A stretch of DNA of 64,000 nt from Linyphia triangularis (taxonomy: Eukaryota; Arthropoda; Arachnida; Araneae; Linyphiidae). Both the position numbers and the translations under genes were made by a program. Positions 9,766-21,044 of this stretch are shown here, piece by piece (the first letter of the stretch is position 1; every line of letters starts with the position of its first letter). The stretch is from the NCBI GenBank assembly GCA_963978545.1, contig OZ021731.1:23952093-24016092 (forward strand), written 5' to 3'. The notes under the pieces were generated by a model, which was not told the origin of the DNA, made no database searches, and saw only the letters and a list, made by a program, of their open reading frames with translations.

Positions 9766-10754
9766 GTGACAAAAACCTAATCAATGAGTAGATATGTACT
9801 TTCCTGTTTTTGTAGCATATACAGTCCCAATTGTATTTGATAGTAGAGCAATATTTCTCATTATTAATAAAATTACAACAAAATTATGTATTGATTATAA
9901 TATCCTAGACGATTGGGACAGATAGTTTCAGACTATACGATAGAGGGATATATTGTCCCTGAAAATTTGCAGGAAAAGTTTTTAAACCAAGTTTAAACCA
10001 AGATGTGAATTTCTTTGAGTTAAGTATTCAAATATTTCTTATAGTTCCTGTTAAAGTATATTAAATCCTTCTAATATGCCATCAAAACCTTTAAATTGTT
10101 AAACGGCACACATATTTTTTGTATGTAGTTTCGTCTCAATTAAAATGAACTTCAGACCAAAAATTCCGGTATTTCTTTTGGCAACTTATTTTGAATTATA
10201 GAGTAGAAAATCATTCAACAAGACCTTTTGTTTGACAAGTGCATGTAGCAGTTTTTCGATTTGCTTGGAAACGTTGACTTCCGACGTACATTGCTATTGT
10301 AGTACATTACAGCGTTACATTGCAGTGTAGAAGTTAAGTACCCAAAACAGGAAGAATGGTTTTACATAAAACATTGTCGTTATAGGACATTGCTGTTAGG
10401 TATTTCTGTAATACTCAACTAGGTTCTTTTGGACTTCGCATTGATAGTCCTTTCCGAGGTCCACTTGTTATTTTCTTTGAAAGCATGCTTCTCGTGAGAT
10501 TTTACTGATATGTATTATGAAATTCTATTTTGAGTAAAGCCATTAATATATTTTGAAATAAAATTCTGGAGCTTTCCACCAAAAACAGAAAAGTTGATAC
10601 GAAATTTTTAAAAATCAGAAAGCACGCAATTAGTAAAACGAATTACCAAATGTAATTAATTCTCAATTTAAATCACTGAGAATATTTCTGGTTTTATATA
10701 GTTAGTTGCAGTATATCTCTTTAAAAGATCTATCAATTTCTAAAATCCAAATTA
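9766..10754. other. A+T-rich intergenic DNA, no gene seen
   Basis: No supported feature up to the TA that borders the next element. Confidence 0.55.
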
Positions 10755-11728
10755 CAGAGTGGCCATAAAATAACTTTACCTATTTGGCGGCATCTACAGC
10801 TAAAATAAATGAACGAAATGAAATCATAGTTTAAATGTAGACTATAAATGGCATGGGAAGATGAATTCCACCGGAAAAAATTTAGTTCCAATAAGTAGCC
10901 AATAGGGAGGAAATTGGCTCTGTCAGAACTGAAACACTTGAATAACTACAATGAAGGCACGGAAAATGGATTATTCAGAATGTCAATAATGATGATTTAG
11001 TGATAAAAAAAAAAGAACACGCCATACAATTAGGAATGAATTAATGAAACACAGAATATAAACGCAACATTTTCAATATTCTGACCTTCCCGTTGTGGAA
11101 CATATTGTGTTCGGTGTATACAGCTACGTGTAAATTGCCAGTTACGATGTTCGCAATGGCCCGTCTTTTGTTCTGCTTTAAGGTATGCAAGTTTGGAATG
11201 CCAGAATGCCATATTCTTACACATCGGATTTAAGGTATCCCCATAACCAAAAGTCACATGAGGTGATGGGGTGACTGAGCAGTACACATTGAAAATTTAT
11301 GCAGGTTATGAAGCCTTTGAAACTCCTTAAGAGCCACCGCATCACTACACTATCTAGTGTAAAACAGTTTTAATAGCATAACACGTTGAGGTAGGTCGCA
11401 TATTAGCACACATCAACAGTCAATGAAAAAAATGTCAACTGAACGTTCGTTTTTTTTCGTTTTAAAGGGAATGAGTTGCGCTGCTATCATCAAGGCACTA
11501 GAATTATTACAAAATTATGATCTCGGTTTTTAAATTTCCTCATACCTACTTAGGAGCAGCGCCAAAATATCCCCTAACGAGAATTTTTGTAACTAATTTT
11601 TTTCTCCGCGGAATTCGTCTCCCCATGTCTCCTCAGTCTGCAAATAAAATATGGTTTCAATTTCGTTCATTCGTTTTAGCTGCAGGTGCCGCCGGGACCG
11701 CCGCGAAACTAAGAGACTCTCTACTCTG
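10755..11728 (-). mobile_element. Internally deleted relative of the 7157-8872 transposon
   Basis: The left end begins CAGAGTGGCCATAAAATAAC after a TA (10753-10754) and follows the same order of blocks as the complete element (GGCGGCATCTACAGCTAAAA, GGCATGGGAAGATGAATTCC). Near the right end the mirrored blocks GAATTCGTCTCCCCATG and GTTTTAGCTGCAGGTGCCGCC are present. The last 33 or so bases before the flanking TA (11729-11730) are unlike the canonical end. The element is about 740 bp shorter than the complete one because most of the transposase gene is missing. Orientation is opposite. Confidence 0.8.
11033..11490 (-). pseudogene. Transposase pseudogene with central deletion
   Basis: Reading down from an ATG at 11490-11488, the start (IAAQLIPFK) matches the complete transposase near its residues 9-18 (TAAQRIPFK). 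The match continues, with frame breaks, through the words corresponding to its residues 36-72. It then jumps straight to the region around SPDITPCDFWLWG, represented here by a shifted frame (SPHVTFGYGDTLN). The tail CIHRTQYVPQREGQNIENVA matches the C-terminus. The middle two thirds, including the first two catalytic positions, are gone. It cannot encode an enzyme. Confidence 0.8.
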
Positions 11729-11742
11729 TATAGGGCCCGGTA

Positions 11743-13475
11743 GCATTTAAGCATAGTTCACTTTATTTCAAACCATTAAAGAGAATAAGGGCGCGCCATT
11801 GGTCAATTTTCTTGTTAGACGGAGAATAGGGCGTTGACAAAATTGGAAGCCAAGCTCACAATAAATTGCGGTCAAAATCATGAATATTCTGAGTGTGGGT
11901 TGACTAGCAAACTTAAATTTTGTTTTTAAAAATGTAAATATATAAAAAAAAAAATTAAGTTATTGTTTTCATTATAAGCAATGTTGAATCATTGTATGAA
12001 GAAAATTTCGGTGGACGATTTTGGCAATCTTCCTACTTAATGAAATTCAATTTTTGTCAATAGGAGAAAACTGTGTTTGTTGGTAAATTATTCTTGATTA
12101 TTATAATTTTTTAATGAAATGTGATTATTGTATAGTCGCACTCAAGTAATTTGTGATTTCAAAACTGTATTATGCGTATCAATAAATACGAACCTAATTT
12201 TTAATAATAATGAATTAAAAATTTGAATAGTTGCGCCATCTGTGAGAATTTAACAAAGTACAATTTTTGAAAAATAGGTGTTTATTTTATTAAGGAAACA
12301 TTTTTTTTTTTTATGCTCATTAAAATGAAATTTTCCATTATTCAATGGAGAATCAAGCATCCCCCCCCCCCCCACACACACCTTATTTAAACATGTACAT
12401 TTAATTGTCACTATTCATTTTATAGACATTTATTATATATGAATCTAATTTCAGGAAGAAGTTTGTGTGTCAACATAGTTTCTTTGAAACAGTGCCAAAT
12501 AATCTTAACAAGAAAGAAATATCAAAGCATTAAAATTGATTTGCTTTAAGGAAAATAAACTTTACGCTATACACAAACGGAATTAGAAAAGTTATGAATT
12601 CTTTCGGTTTCGTAAGAATTAATATTCATGGCAAACGCTTTAAGTAAAAAAATATTACGTTTCTTTTTGCTTTGTGGATGGACAAAAAAGAAAAACAAAA
12701 TATATTATGCTTATATTTTATTTTGTTGCTTACATTTAAATTATAGCTAGCCTTTAATCATAGCTATAGATACTTTATCAAAAAATCTGGACTATAAATT
12801 AGTTTTATATTAGAAATTCAGTTCCTAAATTCACGATTTAAAATATAGGAATGAGTATCATCCAAAAAGAGTATCATCCAAAAACATCGTCCGAACTCTT
12901 TACTTATAGAATAAAAGAAAACAATAATATTCTTCGCATCAATACAGTAACCATTGTTACATAGGAGCAGTGATGCGGCCCTTCATTCAGAAATATTTTA
13001 GTTTCATCTTTATAATGGCAACAAACAAATGATTATTAATAAACTAATAAGAATTGATATTTTCAGAAATAGTATTCGAGTTCCTGATTCACGCGAATTT
13101 TTTTTTTTAGGTCTAAATGTGTACAAAAAAGAAAAAAAATATCAAACTTGAAGTAGTTGTTGTTTCAAAAATTTATTCCAGATAAATATTCAAAATTTGT
13201 ACTTTGTTGTTAAAAGCAGTTAATTAGATTGAATTGGAATAAAACATTAATCGGAAAAAATTATCATTTATAAAACGTCCTCAGTTTTAGAATCAGTTCC
13301 TAAAGTTAAGATTTAATACTTAGAAACGACTATAAATTTAAACGGCTTTAATTCTCTGTGTTAGCACTGTAAACATTGTCACGTGTTGGCGGCTTTTATG
13401 AAAACAACGAATCAGCCAATGGCGCGTCCTTATTCTTTTTAATGGTTTGAAATAATGTGAACTATGCTTAAATGT
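11743..13475. mobile_element. Element A: long-TIR non-autonomous element, 9-bp TSD
   Basis: A 1733-bp segment bounded by inverted repeats of at least 60 bp (11743-11802 and 13416-13475). The left begins GCATTTAAGCATAGTTCACT and the right, reversed, begins ACATTTAAGCATAGTTCACA. Similarity continues more weakly inward past the CGCGCCATTGG block. It is flanked by GGCCCGGTA on both sides. No transposase frame is present. Long repeats plus a 9-bp duplication are typical of Mutator-like elements, so a MULE-related non-autonomous element is my best guess; other 8-10 bp TSD superfamilies are possible. A 13-base C run lies near 12361. Confidence 0.75.
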
Positions 13476-13484
13476 GGCCCGGTA

Positions 13485-14838
13485 GCATATTACCATTCCC
13501 TACTCGCTGTTGGGTCACAGAGGGGAAAGGAGCACTTTAATTGGTTATTTAGCAGGTGTCGGCAATAACGTCACCTGCGAAGTGGAGGGATTTAAGTCTG
13601 TTGTATATCCGTCGATTGCGAACCTTTTTTTGGATTTCTTTACCATTCGAAAACTTCGCAAGATATTTCAAAATTGGAATTTACTATTTTTTTAATTAAA
13701 AGCTATGAATACATTATTTTTTCAATTCTGATGAAAAGGAAAGTATTTAGAACTTAAGAACAGTTTAAAAGAAATAATTCATTTTGTTCATATGCTTAAA
13801 ATAATTGTTTTCTAAAGAAGAAAATTATGAATGGTTCAGAAAGTTATTTTCGAATGTTTCGTCTTTCGACTTATGTTAATGAATGGGCAATAAACGAGTA
13901 TTACAGTGAGTATCAAAATATATTTGGAAATAACTTTTAAGCCTTTTTTTTGTTGATTTAAAAAACATTTTTTTTTCTAAAAATAACAAAAGTTATCACA
14001 ATATTAAACAAAATTGCGAAATATCATCCACGTACTTTGTTTATTTATACATATATATTAAATTATATTTAATGGCATCTTTAAAGCATACCGTGAAAGA
14101 AGATTGTAATTCATTAATACTTTTAATAAAAATCGATTAAATATAATTTATTTTGTGAAGTTTTATTAATTGTATATTATGTATTTGCTTTATATTGAAT
14201 GTATTTTCATCTATTAATATTTTTAATAAAATCCTATTAAATGAAATTTTTTTTGTGTATTCGATTATTTATTTTAGTTTTTGTACAAATTAGGTAACTG
14301 ATAGTCATTTGTAGAAAAATTAATAAAGCAGTCATAAAGAAACTTTTCGCAATCATATCTTTGCCCACGCGTTATATCCTTGTATAACAATATCTAGATT
14401 GATAGCATGCTGCTATTTCTGATGGCTTCATTTATATTGCCTTCTTATAGATGAGCATGTGTCTCCTAAATACATTACTTTTATCGCACAATGGTATATT
14501 TACCAACATATATACTTTTTATGTTGAATAAAAGCACCCCAAAGTAGCAGTTTAATATTATAATAACATCAATTAAAAATTCATATTAAAAATTATTACT
14601 ATAAAGTGCTAATAATATTAGCACATGATGAATAGTAATTTTAGTCAGGGTGAAATGAAACAAAAGCGAACGAAGTTGAACACGAAAGAGAGAGGGAACG
14701 AAGAAAAGAGAGAAGGCAGTGAGTCAGTGACTTGGGGGGGGGGGGGGCGTGACATCATTGCCGACACCAGTTAAGCAACCAATGAAAGTGTTCCTTTCCC
14801 CTCTGTGACCCAACAGCGAGTAGGGAATGGTAATATGC
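13485..14838. mobile_element. Element B: second long-TIR element sharing the 9-bp TSD
   Basis: A 1354-bp segment with inverted repeats of about 90 bp (13485-13576 and 14749-14838). Both begin GCATATTACCATTCCCTACT when read inward and share TTGGGTCACAGAGGGGAAAG and GGTGTCGGCAAT. It is flanked by the same GGCCCGGTA as element A. The repeat sequence differs from A except for GCAT at the tip and a CCAAT/CATTGG block. No coding frame of interest. A G run (about 14736-14748) sits at the inner edge of the right repeat. Confidence 0.8.
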
Positions 14839-14847
14839 GGCCCGGTA

Positions 14848-15460
14848 CTAATTTTGATGGCGTCACGCTAAGCTATGGATGAAAACACGAAGGCCTTCTA
14901 CCGTAGTCCGTAATCCACAGATGTAATGAAACATCTCTGGTAATTTCTATAAAATATTACGTAGTGAGTTATTAAATGTTTTAATACGTTAAGTTGTTTA
15001 ATTATAGAATATTCAGATACAACATTTAATTTCATGAAGTAAAAGCACTGAGAGTGGGATTTAAATTAAAACACTGCGACAAATTCTTGAAATTATAACT
15101 AGATTTTTTCAATATTACTAATATTCCTTTTATAGTAGATTATTCGGGTTGAAAATTCTCTGAAATATATTCATATACTAATATATCTTAAATAATTTCA
15201 ACACCATAACAAGCAATACATTAAAACAGTATGTATTTAAAAGAATAAACATTACAAAAATACTAACACTAAATTATTATACAAAAATTGTATTTCAACT
15301 TTGAATATAATAGGAATTTAAAAGTTATAAAGTGCTAGTACCTAATATTCTGATTAAAATTTCCTTTTTAAGCAATGTATTTCCTCAAGAAGAACATGAT
15401 AAATTATTTCAAATAGGTATTTTCATTTTTAAACAAATATGTTGGTTAGTTTATGAGCTC
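14848..15460. other. Intergenic DNA, no gene seen
   Basis: The first 25 bases (TAATTTTGATGGCGTCACGC) appear to continue the older sequence into which A and B inserted, compared with the relative near 21680-21694. The rest is A+T-rich with nothing recognisable. Confidence 0.5.
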
Positions 15461-15617
15461 AAAGACCTATTCTTATACACAATGACGGCTACGGAGGATG
15501 GGACATACAGGTTAAAGTTGATTCCGAACCACAATGAACATACATGCCTTATCCGTGATTCGAACCTGGCACCTTTGGCATGCATGGCCAGAGAGCTAAT
15601 CACAGTCATCAGATGGG
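15461..15617 (-). repeat. tRNA-derived SINE, family A
   Basis: On the minus strand it reads CCCATCTGATGACTGTGATT, then GCATGCCAAAGGTG and a B box GGTTCGAATCA, then the body GGCATGTATGTTC...TGGTTCGGAATC. The order matches the copies at 37001-37165 and 50703-50859. The tRNA-like head with B box supports a pol III promoter origin. Short open frames across it are artefacts. Confidence 0.75.
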
Positions 15618-15948
15618 AAAACAAATAAGACTTCGTTGATTTGAAAATAAGTGTCAAAATGAAATCATAAAAATTATTCCCTAGGAATATGTTTTTTATA
15701 TACTTACAAATAAATGTCAGTAAAAAATTATAAAAATAACTTTTTAGCATTTATAAAATTGATAATTAAAAAAAACCAGCATTAATCAATGCAACTAACT
15801 ACTGAAATAAAAAGTAGTGAAGTACATCTTTTATTTTTCAGAAGAGAGTGACTTGAGAACATTATTATATACCTTTTTAACTATGAACCATCATTATTAG
15901 CATTACATTTCAAGAGCCATTTTAATTCGTGATTATTTTTTTCTTCTC

Positions 15949-15981
<33 letters not shown>

Positions 15982-16078
15982 AGTTTATGGAAAATATTCT
16001 GTCGAATACTTATTGGCACTTTTTGAATGATCAGGCAATAAAAAATAATGCGTTATTCTTGAACACACAACAACCAGT

Positions 16079-16112
<34 letters not shown>

Positions 16113-16135
16113 AATGTTTACATTTTCTTGGTTGC
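15618..16135. other. Intergenic DNA with paired A30 and T30 runs
   Basis: An A run of about 30 bases ends near 15980 and a T run of about 30 bases spans 16081-16110, with 100 bases between them. On transcription these could pair. They may be the tails of two oppositely oriented retro-inserted sequences. No gene is seen. Confidence 0.5.
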
Positions 16136-16267
16136 GTGGCACTAGCCGACGTGTCATGAGCGCATTGGGGTAAAATGGTACCACTAGCGCACAAACACCT
16201 GTTTATAAGGGGAAGGAAATCCGCTACAAGGTAACATGGTACCAGAAGCGCACAAACTCTAGTTTCC
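16136..16267 (+). repeat. Dispersed repeat, inverted pair with 20916-21044
   Basis: Shares with the reverse complement of 20916-21044 the blocks GTGGCACTAGCCGACGTGTC, ATGAGCGCAT/ATGAGTTCAT, AGCGCACAAACACCTG and ATGGTACCAGAAGC, in order. Within it, ATGGTACCANNAGCGCACAAAC occurs twice, so it also has an internal duplication. No coding content. Class unknown. Confidence 0.6.
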
Positions 16268-17198
16268 CAGGGGCTCACTTCTTCATTTTACAGGAGCGAA
16301 CAAAAACAGATTTATTCAACTAAGTAAACGATAGGTTTTCTTTATTTTAAAGAGACAAATCTCCAAAACTGTATTTTTTTGCAGCTAAATTTGTTACTCA
16401 GTGTATGCAGTACATATTAATAGAACTTACAATAACAAAATACGCATTTTTATGTTTTTATTAGATACTAGGTTTTTAAATTGGAGAGCCGATTCATATT
16501 TCTTATGATGAAAATGTTCTGTTTAAATTAGAAGTTTCATTCCGTTGCACTTTTGGGGCTTATTTTAAATTCTGATAAGTTTTTGGTTTTCATATGTTTA
16601 GTTTGATTGCTTTATTTAGAGTTCCTCATTTCCACTGTGTTCTGTATTGTTGTAAATTTTACATTTGCCAATAAAATGGCCTGCACGTTTGCAGTTTTAC
16701 ATGAATGCTCATCTTTTAATACAATCAGAATGCGACATTTTTATACTTATCATCCCCATTGTTTTTAATTTTAAGTTCACCACCTCACATATCTATTTTA
16801 TATCAAATGGAACATATCCATATTATACAAAGCGGATATGTAAGATGGTGTATGGACATATCCATTTATATTAAAGGCATATCATAAGTTTGATGGAAAC
16901 ATTGAAAAAAATAAGAATATCCAACGGATGAAATTTTGTTTCGAAAATATTTATAGTAACTTTAAAAAAAAAAAAAAAAATGCATTGGTTATACCTTAAC
17001 GAGTTTTTACGTGAATGTTTTTAAGTTGTTGTAACCTTCTTCTTTCTTCCTTATTTTGAGGCTAAATTTAGCTTTGAATACTAGCGAAAATGCTTCTTAT
17101 TTATAAGTATGCGTAGATTCAAAATCAGAGACCTTTTTGAATTGTGTCTGAAAGAATGTTCTAATAATGATAAATCCAACGCAATTTTTAATCACATA
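16268..17198. other. A+T-rich intergenic DNA, no gene seen
   Basis: No supported gene. A 17-base A run lies near 16964-16980. The segment ends at the TA bordering the Tc1 element. Confidence 0.55.
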
Positions 17199-18804
17199 CA
17201 GTCAGTCACAAAAATCTACATACACTGATCAAAATAAAGGTTTCTCAAAAAGCAATTAAACTTAAATTTTAAAAATCATATCACTCCTTCAGTTTTCTCT
17301 AAAAAAATTGTTTTCCATAATAAAAATATTCAGAAATAATAATTTCTAAGTAATTTTGTGATTTGTATAGTAATTATCAAGTCGCAAAAGTCTGCTTACA
17401 CCTGATTGACGGACGGAAAAAAAATTGCATACGAAGTTATTTTGGAAGATTGTCTTAGTTTGAGGTTACATGTTATCTATTCTAATCTTCATTTCCCGAG
17501 ATTTGTTGACATTGTAACTTCAACAAAATGAGTCAGGGAAAGGAAACATCTTTAGAACTTCGAAATATGATAGTAAGAATGAAACGTGAAAAGAAATCTT
17601 ATGCAGAAATTGCAAAAATTGTAAAAAAAAAGTCGGTCAACTGTTCAAACAATTTACAGAAATTATGTTATGCGTGGAAATGTGCTTAACAAATATCGAT
17701 GTGGCTGTCCAAGGAAGCTTAATGATCATGATGCAAGAACCATAGTAAGAAAAGTGAAGAAAAATCCGAAAATTAGTGCTCCAAAATTAGCGAATCAAAT
17801 TGCAACAGCTAGTGGAAAGAAAGTGCATGCAGAAACTGTTCGTAGAATTCTTCGATCAGCCGGCTACACGGTAGAGTTTCTAGACGAAAGCCGTTCATTT
17901 CATCTACTAACAAACAAAAGAGACTTGATTTTGCTTCTGCACATATTGACCAAGATTTTAATTTTTGGAAAACAGTTGTTTTTACAGACGAGAGTAAGTT
18001 CAACGTGTTCGGGAGTGATGGCCGCGGAAAAATCTGGAGGAAAAAAAAACACAGAAATGAATCCCGAGAATTTGACTCCAACTGTGAAACACGGTGGAGG
18101 CAGTGTTATGGTTTGGGGAGCAATGGCGGCCACTGGAGTGGGCAATTTAGTGTTTATCGATGGCATAATGAATCGATTTGATTACCTGAAGATTTTGCAA
18201 GACAATCTACTTCCATCGGTTCGAAAATTGGGACTTGGGAACAACTTTGTCTTCTAGCAAGACAACGACCCAAAACATACAGCTAAGATTGTTAAGGAAT
18301 GGCTACTCTATAAAACGCCTAAACAGCTCCATTCGCCCCACAGTCCCCAGACCTTAATCCCATTGAGCACCTTTGGGAGGAAGTTGATAGGAGAGTTCGG
18401 GAGCAATCGGTAACAAGCAAGAAAACCCTAAAGAAGGCAATAGAGCTTGCATGGTCTCAAATTACACCTGAGACGACAAAAAATCTGGTTTTGTCGATGC
18501 CAAACCGAATTCAGGCAGTTGTTACTTCAAAGGGTGGTCCTACAAAGTATTAATGTTACATTTTTTTGGCATTTAATTCTAAAAGTTTGTATTGTTTGTC
18601 TCTGTATGTAGACTTTTGTGACTATATAATTTAATATGTTGTTAATTTTTGTTATATTTTAACGAATTTGTTCGTAATTTTTTTGGTTAGATATGAGTTA
18701 ATATCCAAGATGTTAACGAAAATAAAGTTGTATATTCAAAAATATGAGTAAAGTGCTAGATCTGCGAAAATTAGCGGGTGTATGTAGACTTTTGTGACTG
18801 ACTG
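17199..18804 (+). mobile_element. Tc1-like transposon with IR/DR-type ends
   Basis: A 1606-bp element flanked by TA (17197-17198 and 18805-18806). Both ends read inward as CAGTCAGTCACAAAA(A/G)TCTACATACAC. A second, inner version of the end motif occurs on each side: GTCGCAAAAGTCTGCTTACAC near 17381-17401 and, reversed, AGTCACAAAAGTCTACATAC near 18603-18622. This is the inverted-repeat/direct-repeat layout known from several Tc1 elements. The single gene inside is broken, but the ends look intact. Confidence 0.92.
17528..18553 (+). pseudogene. Tc1-like DD34E transposase, broken frame
   Basis: Starts at an ATG (MSQGKETSLELRN) and ends with a TAA after GGPTKY. The N-terminal paired-type DNA-binding region is present (KKSYAEIAKIVKK, then YRCGCPRKLNDHDARTIVRK). 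The RNase H-fold region has the first aspartate in FTDESKFNVFGSDGRG, the glycine-rich HGGGSVMVWGAM, the second aspartate in QDNDPKHTA and the glutamate in SPDLNPIEHLWEE. These lie in different frames. One shift falls at an A9 run near 17623-17631, others near 17880-17940 and 18320-18340. An in-frame TAG at about 18255-18257 stands where relatives have glutamine before QDND. The longest open piece is 17670-18257. Several independent lesions mean no active enzyme. Confidence 0.9.
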
Positions 18805-19439
18805 TATGTAAAACTGTTGGGGAAATAATAAATTTTTCGACTGAGAATGATATAAAACAAAATTAGACGCGTGTATAGTCATTTTAGAAGTTTCAAACAA
18901 GTCTAATTAATTCATCCACATATGAGCATCCAAGCATTCTGCTTTACAAAAAATCAAGCAGATCGAAAAGGTGAGATGCAGTTCAGTTATTGAATGAAAA
19001 AAAAAAAAAAAATGCGATTCTTCTATAATTATACAAATTGCTATTATGGCGACACGCAAAAAAGGCTATTATTATTTGGCAGCAATTTTGAAAAGAAGTC
19101 AACTTAAGTCCATCACCGCCAGCTAAAATGAAGAAAATAAATTTTTGTAACAGCGTGCAAAAAATTAAACTTTTTAATCATTTGGAATCAAAAATAAGGG
19201 GAAAGTATCACTTTTTCGAGAGGAATGCGGGAAAGTAATTTTTTCGCACTAGTATGGAAAATGAAATTTCTCGCACGCCTCGTGCGCAAATAACATATAG
19301 TCTTGCCATCGGAATGACATATTTTCAGAAGAAATTCATTGACACGAATTGGCAACATTAATAAATATATATATTAAAAATATTTTTTGCCCGTAATTAT
19401 AAAAAATATTAAATGCAACACATAGGAAGAAGGTTCATC
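18805..19439. other. A+T-rich intergenic DNA, no gene seen
   Basis: No supported feature. A short inverted word, GCACGCCTCGTGC, lies near 19273-19285. Confidence 0.5.
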
Positions 19440-19625
19440 GTTGCACAAAATCGAGCTCTCTTCGTTCACTGAAAAGTTCATTAACACATAAGCACAGGCT
19501 TACTTCACACGTTGAAAAGTTCATTGCTATGCAAGCATAGGTTCGCTTAGCTCGCTTAGAGGTTCATTGCTGCTTAAGCATAAGCTCGCTTCACTCATTA
19601 AAATCTAATTGCCACGTAAAGCCTT
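19440..19625. repeat. Degenerate tandem repeat of about 44 bp
   Basis: Three to four diverged units of the form GTTCATTGCTA(N)GCAAGCATAGG followed by TTCGCTTCACTC. Unit starts (AAGTTCATT or GGTTCATT) lie near 19475, 19515 and 19560, with a weaker start near 19605. It directly precedes the longer array that follows and may be part of the same element. Confidence 0.55.
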
Positions 19626-19689
19626 AATAAAGAAACAAAAAATCCCCGTTAATATCCCGTTAATATAATACCCCTTTAAGATTATTTTA

Positions 19690-20590
19690 ACACTTGTTTG
19701 TGGAAAGCAAAATTGGAAGGTCAAAAGTACTTATTTAGAAACTTTCAGAGCTTTAGGCCTATTAAAAGTTGCTTTTTGTGAAAATATTAATTAAAAAACA
19801 AATTAAAATGTTAACCTTCTTTTTATCAAAAGTCCAATTAGAAGGCCAAAACAACTTGTATTGAAAATTTCAGAACTGTAACCCATTTCGAAATAGTTTT
19901 GTGAAATATATGTTAAAGTTAAAAAAAAAAAAAATTAAAAAAAAAAAAAAAATTTTAAAGTTCTGTTTTTCAAAAGTCTAATTAGAAGGCCAAAATTACT
20001 TATGTTGAAAATTTCAGAGCTGTAGCCCAATTAGAAATTGTTTTGTAAAATATTTATTAATTAATTACAAAAAATTAGTTAAAAAGGAACTAAATAAAAT
20101 TTAAAATTCTGTTTTTCAATAGTCTAATTAGAAGACCAAAACTACTTATTTTGAATTAAAAAAATTAACTAAAAAAGAACTAAATAAAAATTTGAAATTC
20201 TTTTTTTCAAAAGTCCAATTAGAAGGCCAAAATTACTTATGCGGAAAATTTCAGAGCTGGTAGCTCTATTAGAAATCGTTTTGTAAAATATATATTAATT
20301 AATTAAAAAAATTAATTTAAAAATAACTAATTAAAATTTTAACATTCTGATTTTCAAAAGTCCAATTAGAAGGCTAAAGCTACTTATGTTGAAAATTTCA
20401 GAGCTGTATCTCTATTTTAAATCACTTTGTAAAAAAAAAATTAATTCAAAAAGAGCTAATTAAAATTTTAACATTCTGTTTGACATAAGTAAAATTAGGA
20501 GGCCTAAACTTCTTATGTTGAAAATTTCAGAGCTCTACTCCAATTTTAAGTAGGTTTCTATAGATCCACAGACAGACACACAGCTTGTTT
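19690..20590. repeat. Degenerate tandem array, about 125-bp unit, seven copies
   Basis: The core AAGTCCAATTAGAAGGCCAAA, ACTTATGTTGAAAATTTCAG and AGCTGTAG recurs with starts near 19712, 19840, 19978, 20125, 20215, 20362 and 20490. The units are separated by A+T-rich linkers of variable length. Copies differ at many positions, so the array is old. It ends with CACAGACAGACACACAGC and TTATTATTATAGAT, which looks like the end of a larger repeat family. Confidence 0.75.
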
Positions 20591-20915
20591 TATTATTATA
20601 GATAACCAATACATTATAAAACACCTTATAAGCACATTTGTTATAAACTGTGTATTTTTTCAAACTTTTTATTTAAAAACTTATAATTAAATAAATATTG
20701 AAGTCAGATTCACAATTCTTCATGTCTCGCACATCCGCATGTCCGTTCTAATAACATCCTAATTAGTCATTTTAATTGCAATTAGCTAATTTAAAAATTA
20801 ACGGAAGAATAAAGTTTACGTTTAAAAATGCATCATTTTTAATTTTGATGTACTGTTAAGAAGTTTGAAATTATAACATAAAAATTAAAGAATGGAGATC
20901 CTACCCTCTGCACAT
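20591..20915. other. Intergenic DNA, no gene seen
   Basis: A+T-rich; no coding or structural signal noticed. Confidence 0.5.
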
Positions 20916-21044
20916 AAACTAGCAGTTTGTGAGCTCATGGTACCATTCGCTTGATAAATGAGAGGCAACTCTCTTCCCCCCAAATACTGCAGGTGTTGGT
21001 GCGCTCTTGGTACGATGAACTCATGACACGTCGGCTCGTGCCAC
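20916..21044 (-). repeat. Dispersed repeat, inverted pair with 16136-16267
   Basis: The reverse complement carries GTGGCACGAGCCGACGTGTC, AGAGCGCACCAACACCTG and AATGGTACCATGAGCTCACA in the order found at 16136-16267. Class unknown. Confidence 0.6.

Larger units (their letters stand above)
11734..14847. repeat. Three copies of 9-bp direct repeat around elements A and B
   Basis: GGCCCGGTA occurs at 11734-11742, 13476-13484 and 14839-14847, all in the same orientation, exactly at the outer edges of elements A and B and at their shared boundary. This is the pattern expected from target-site duplication by a transposase that makes a 9-bp stagger, with two insertions using the same site. Confidence 0.8.

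Noticed and set aside
15985..16278. 97-codon minus-strand frame with poly-Lys
   Set aside because: Runs through the T30 tract and the dispersed repeat; no coding signal.
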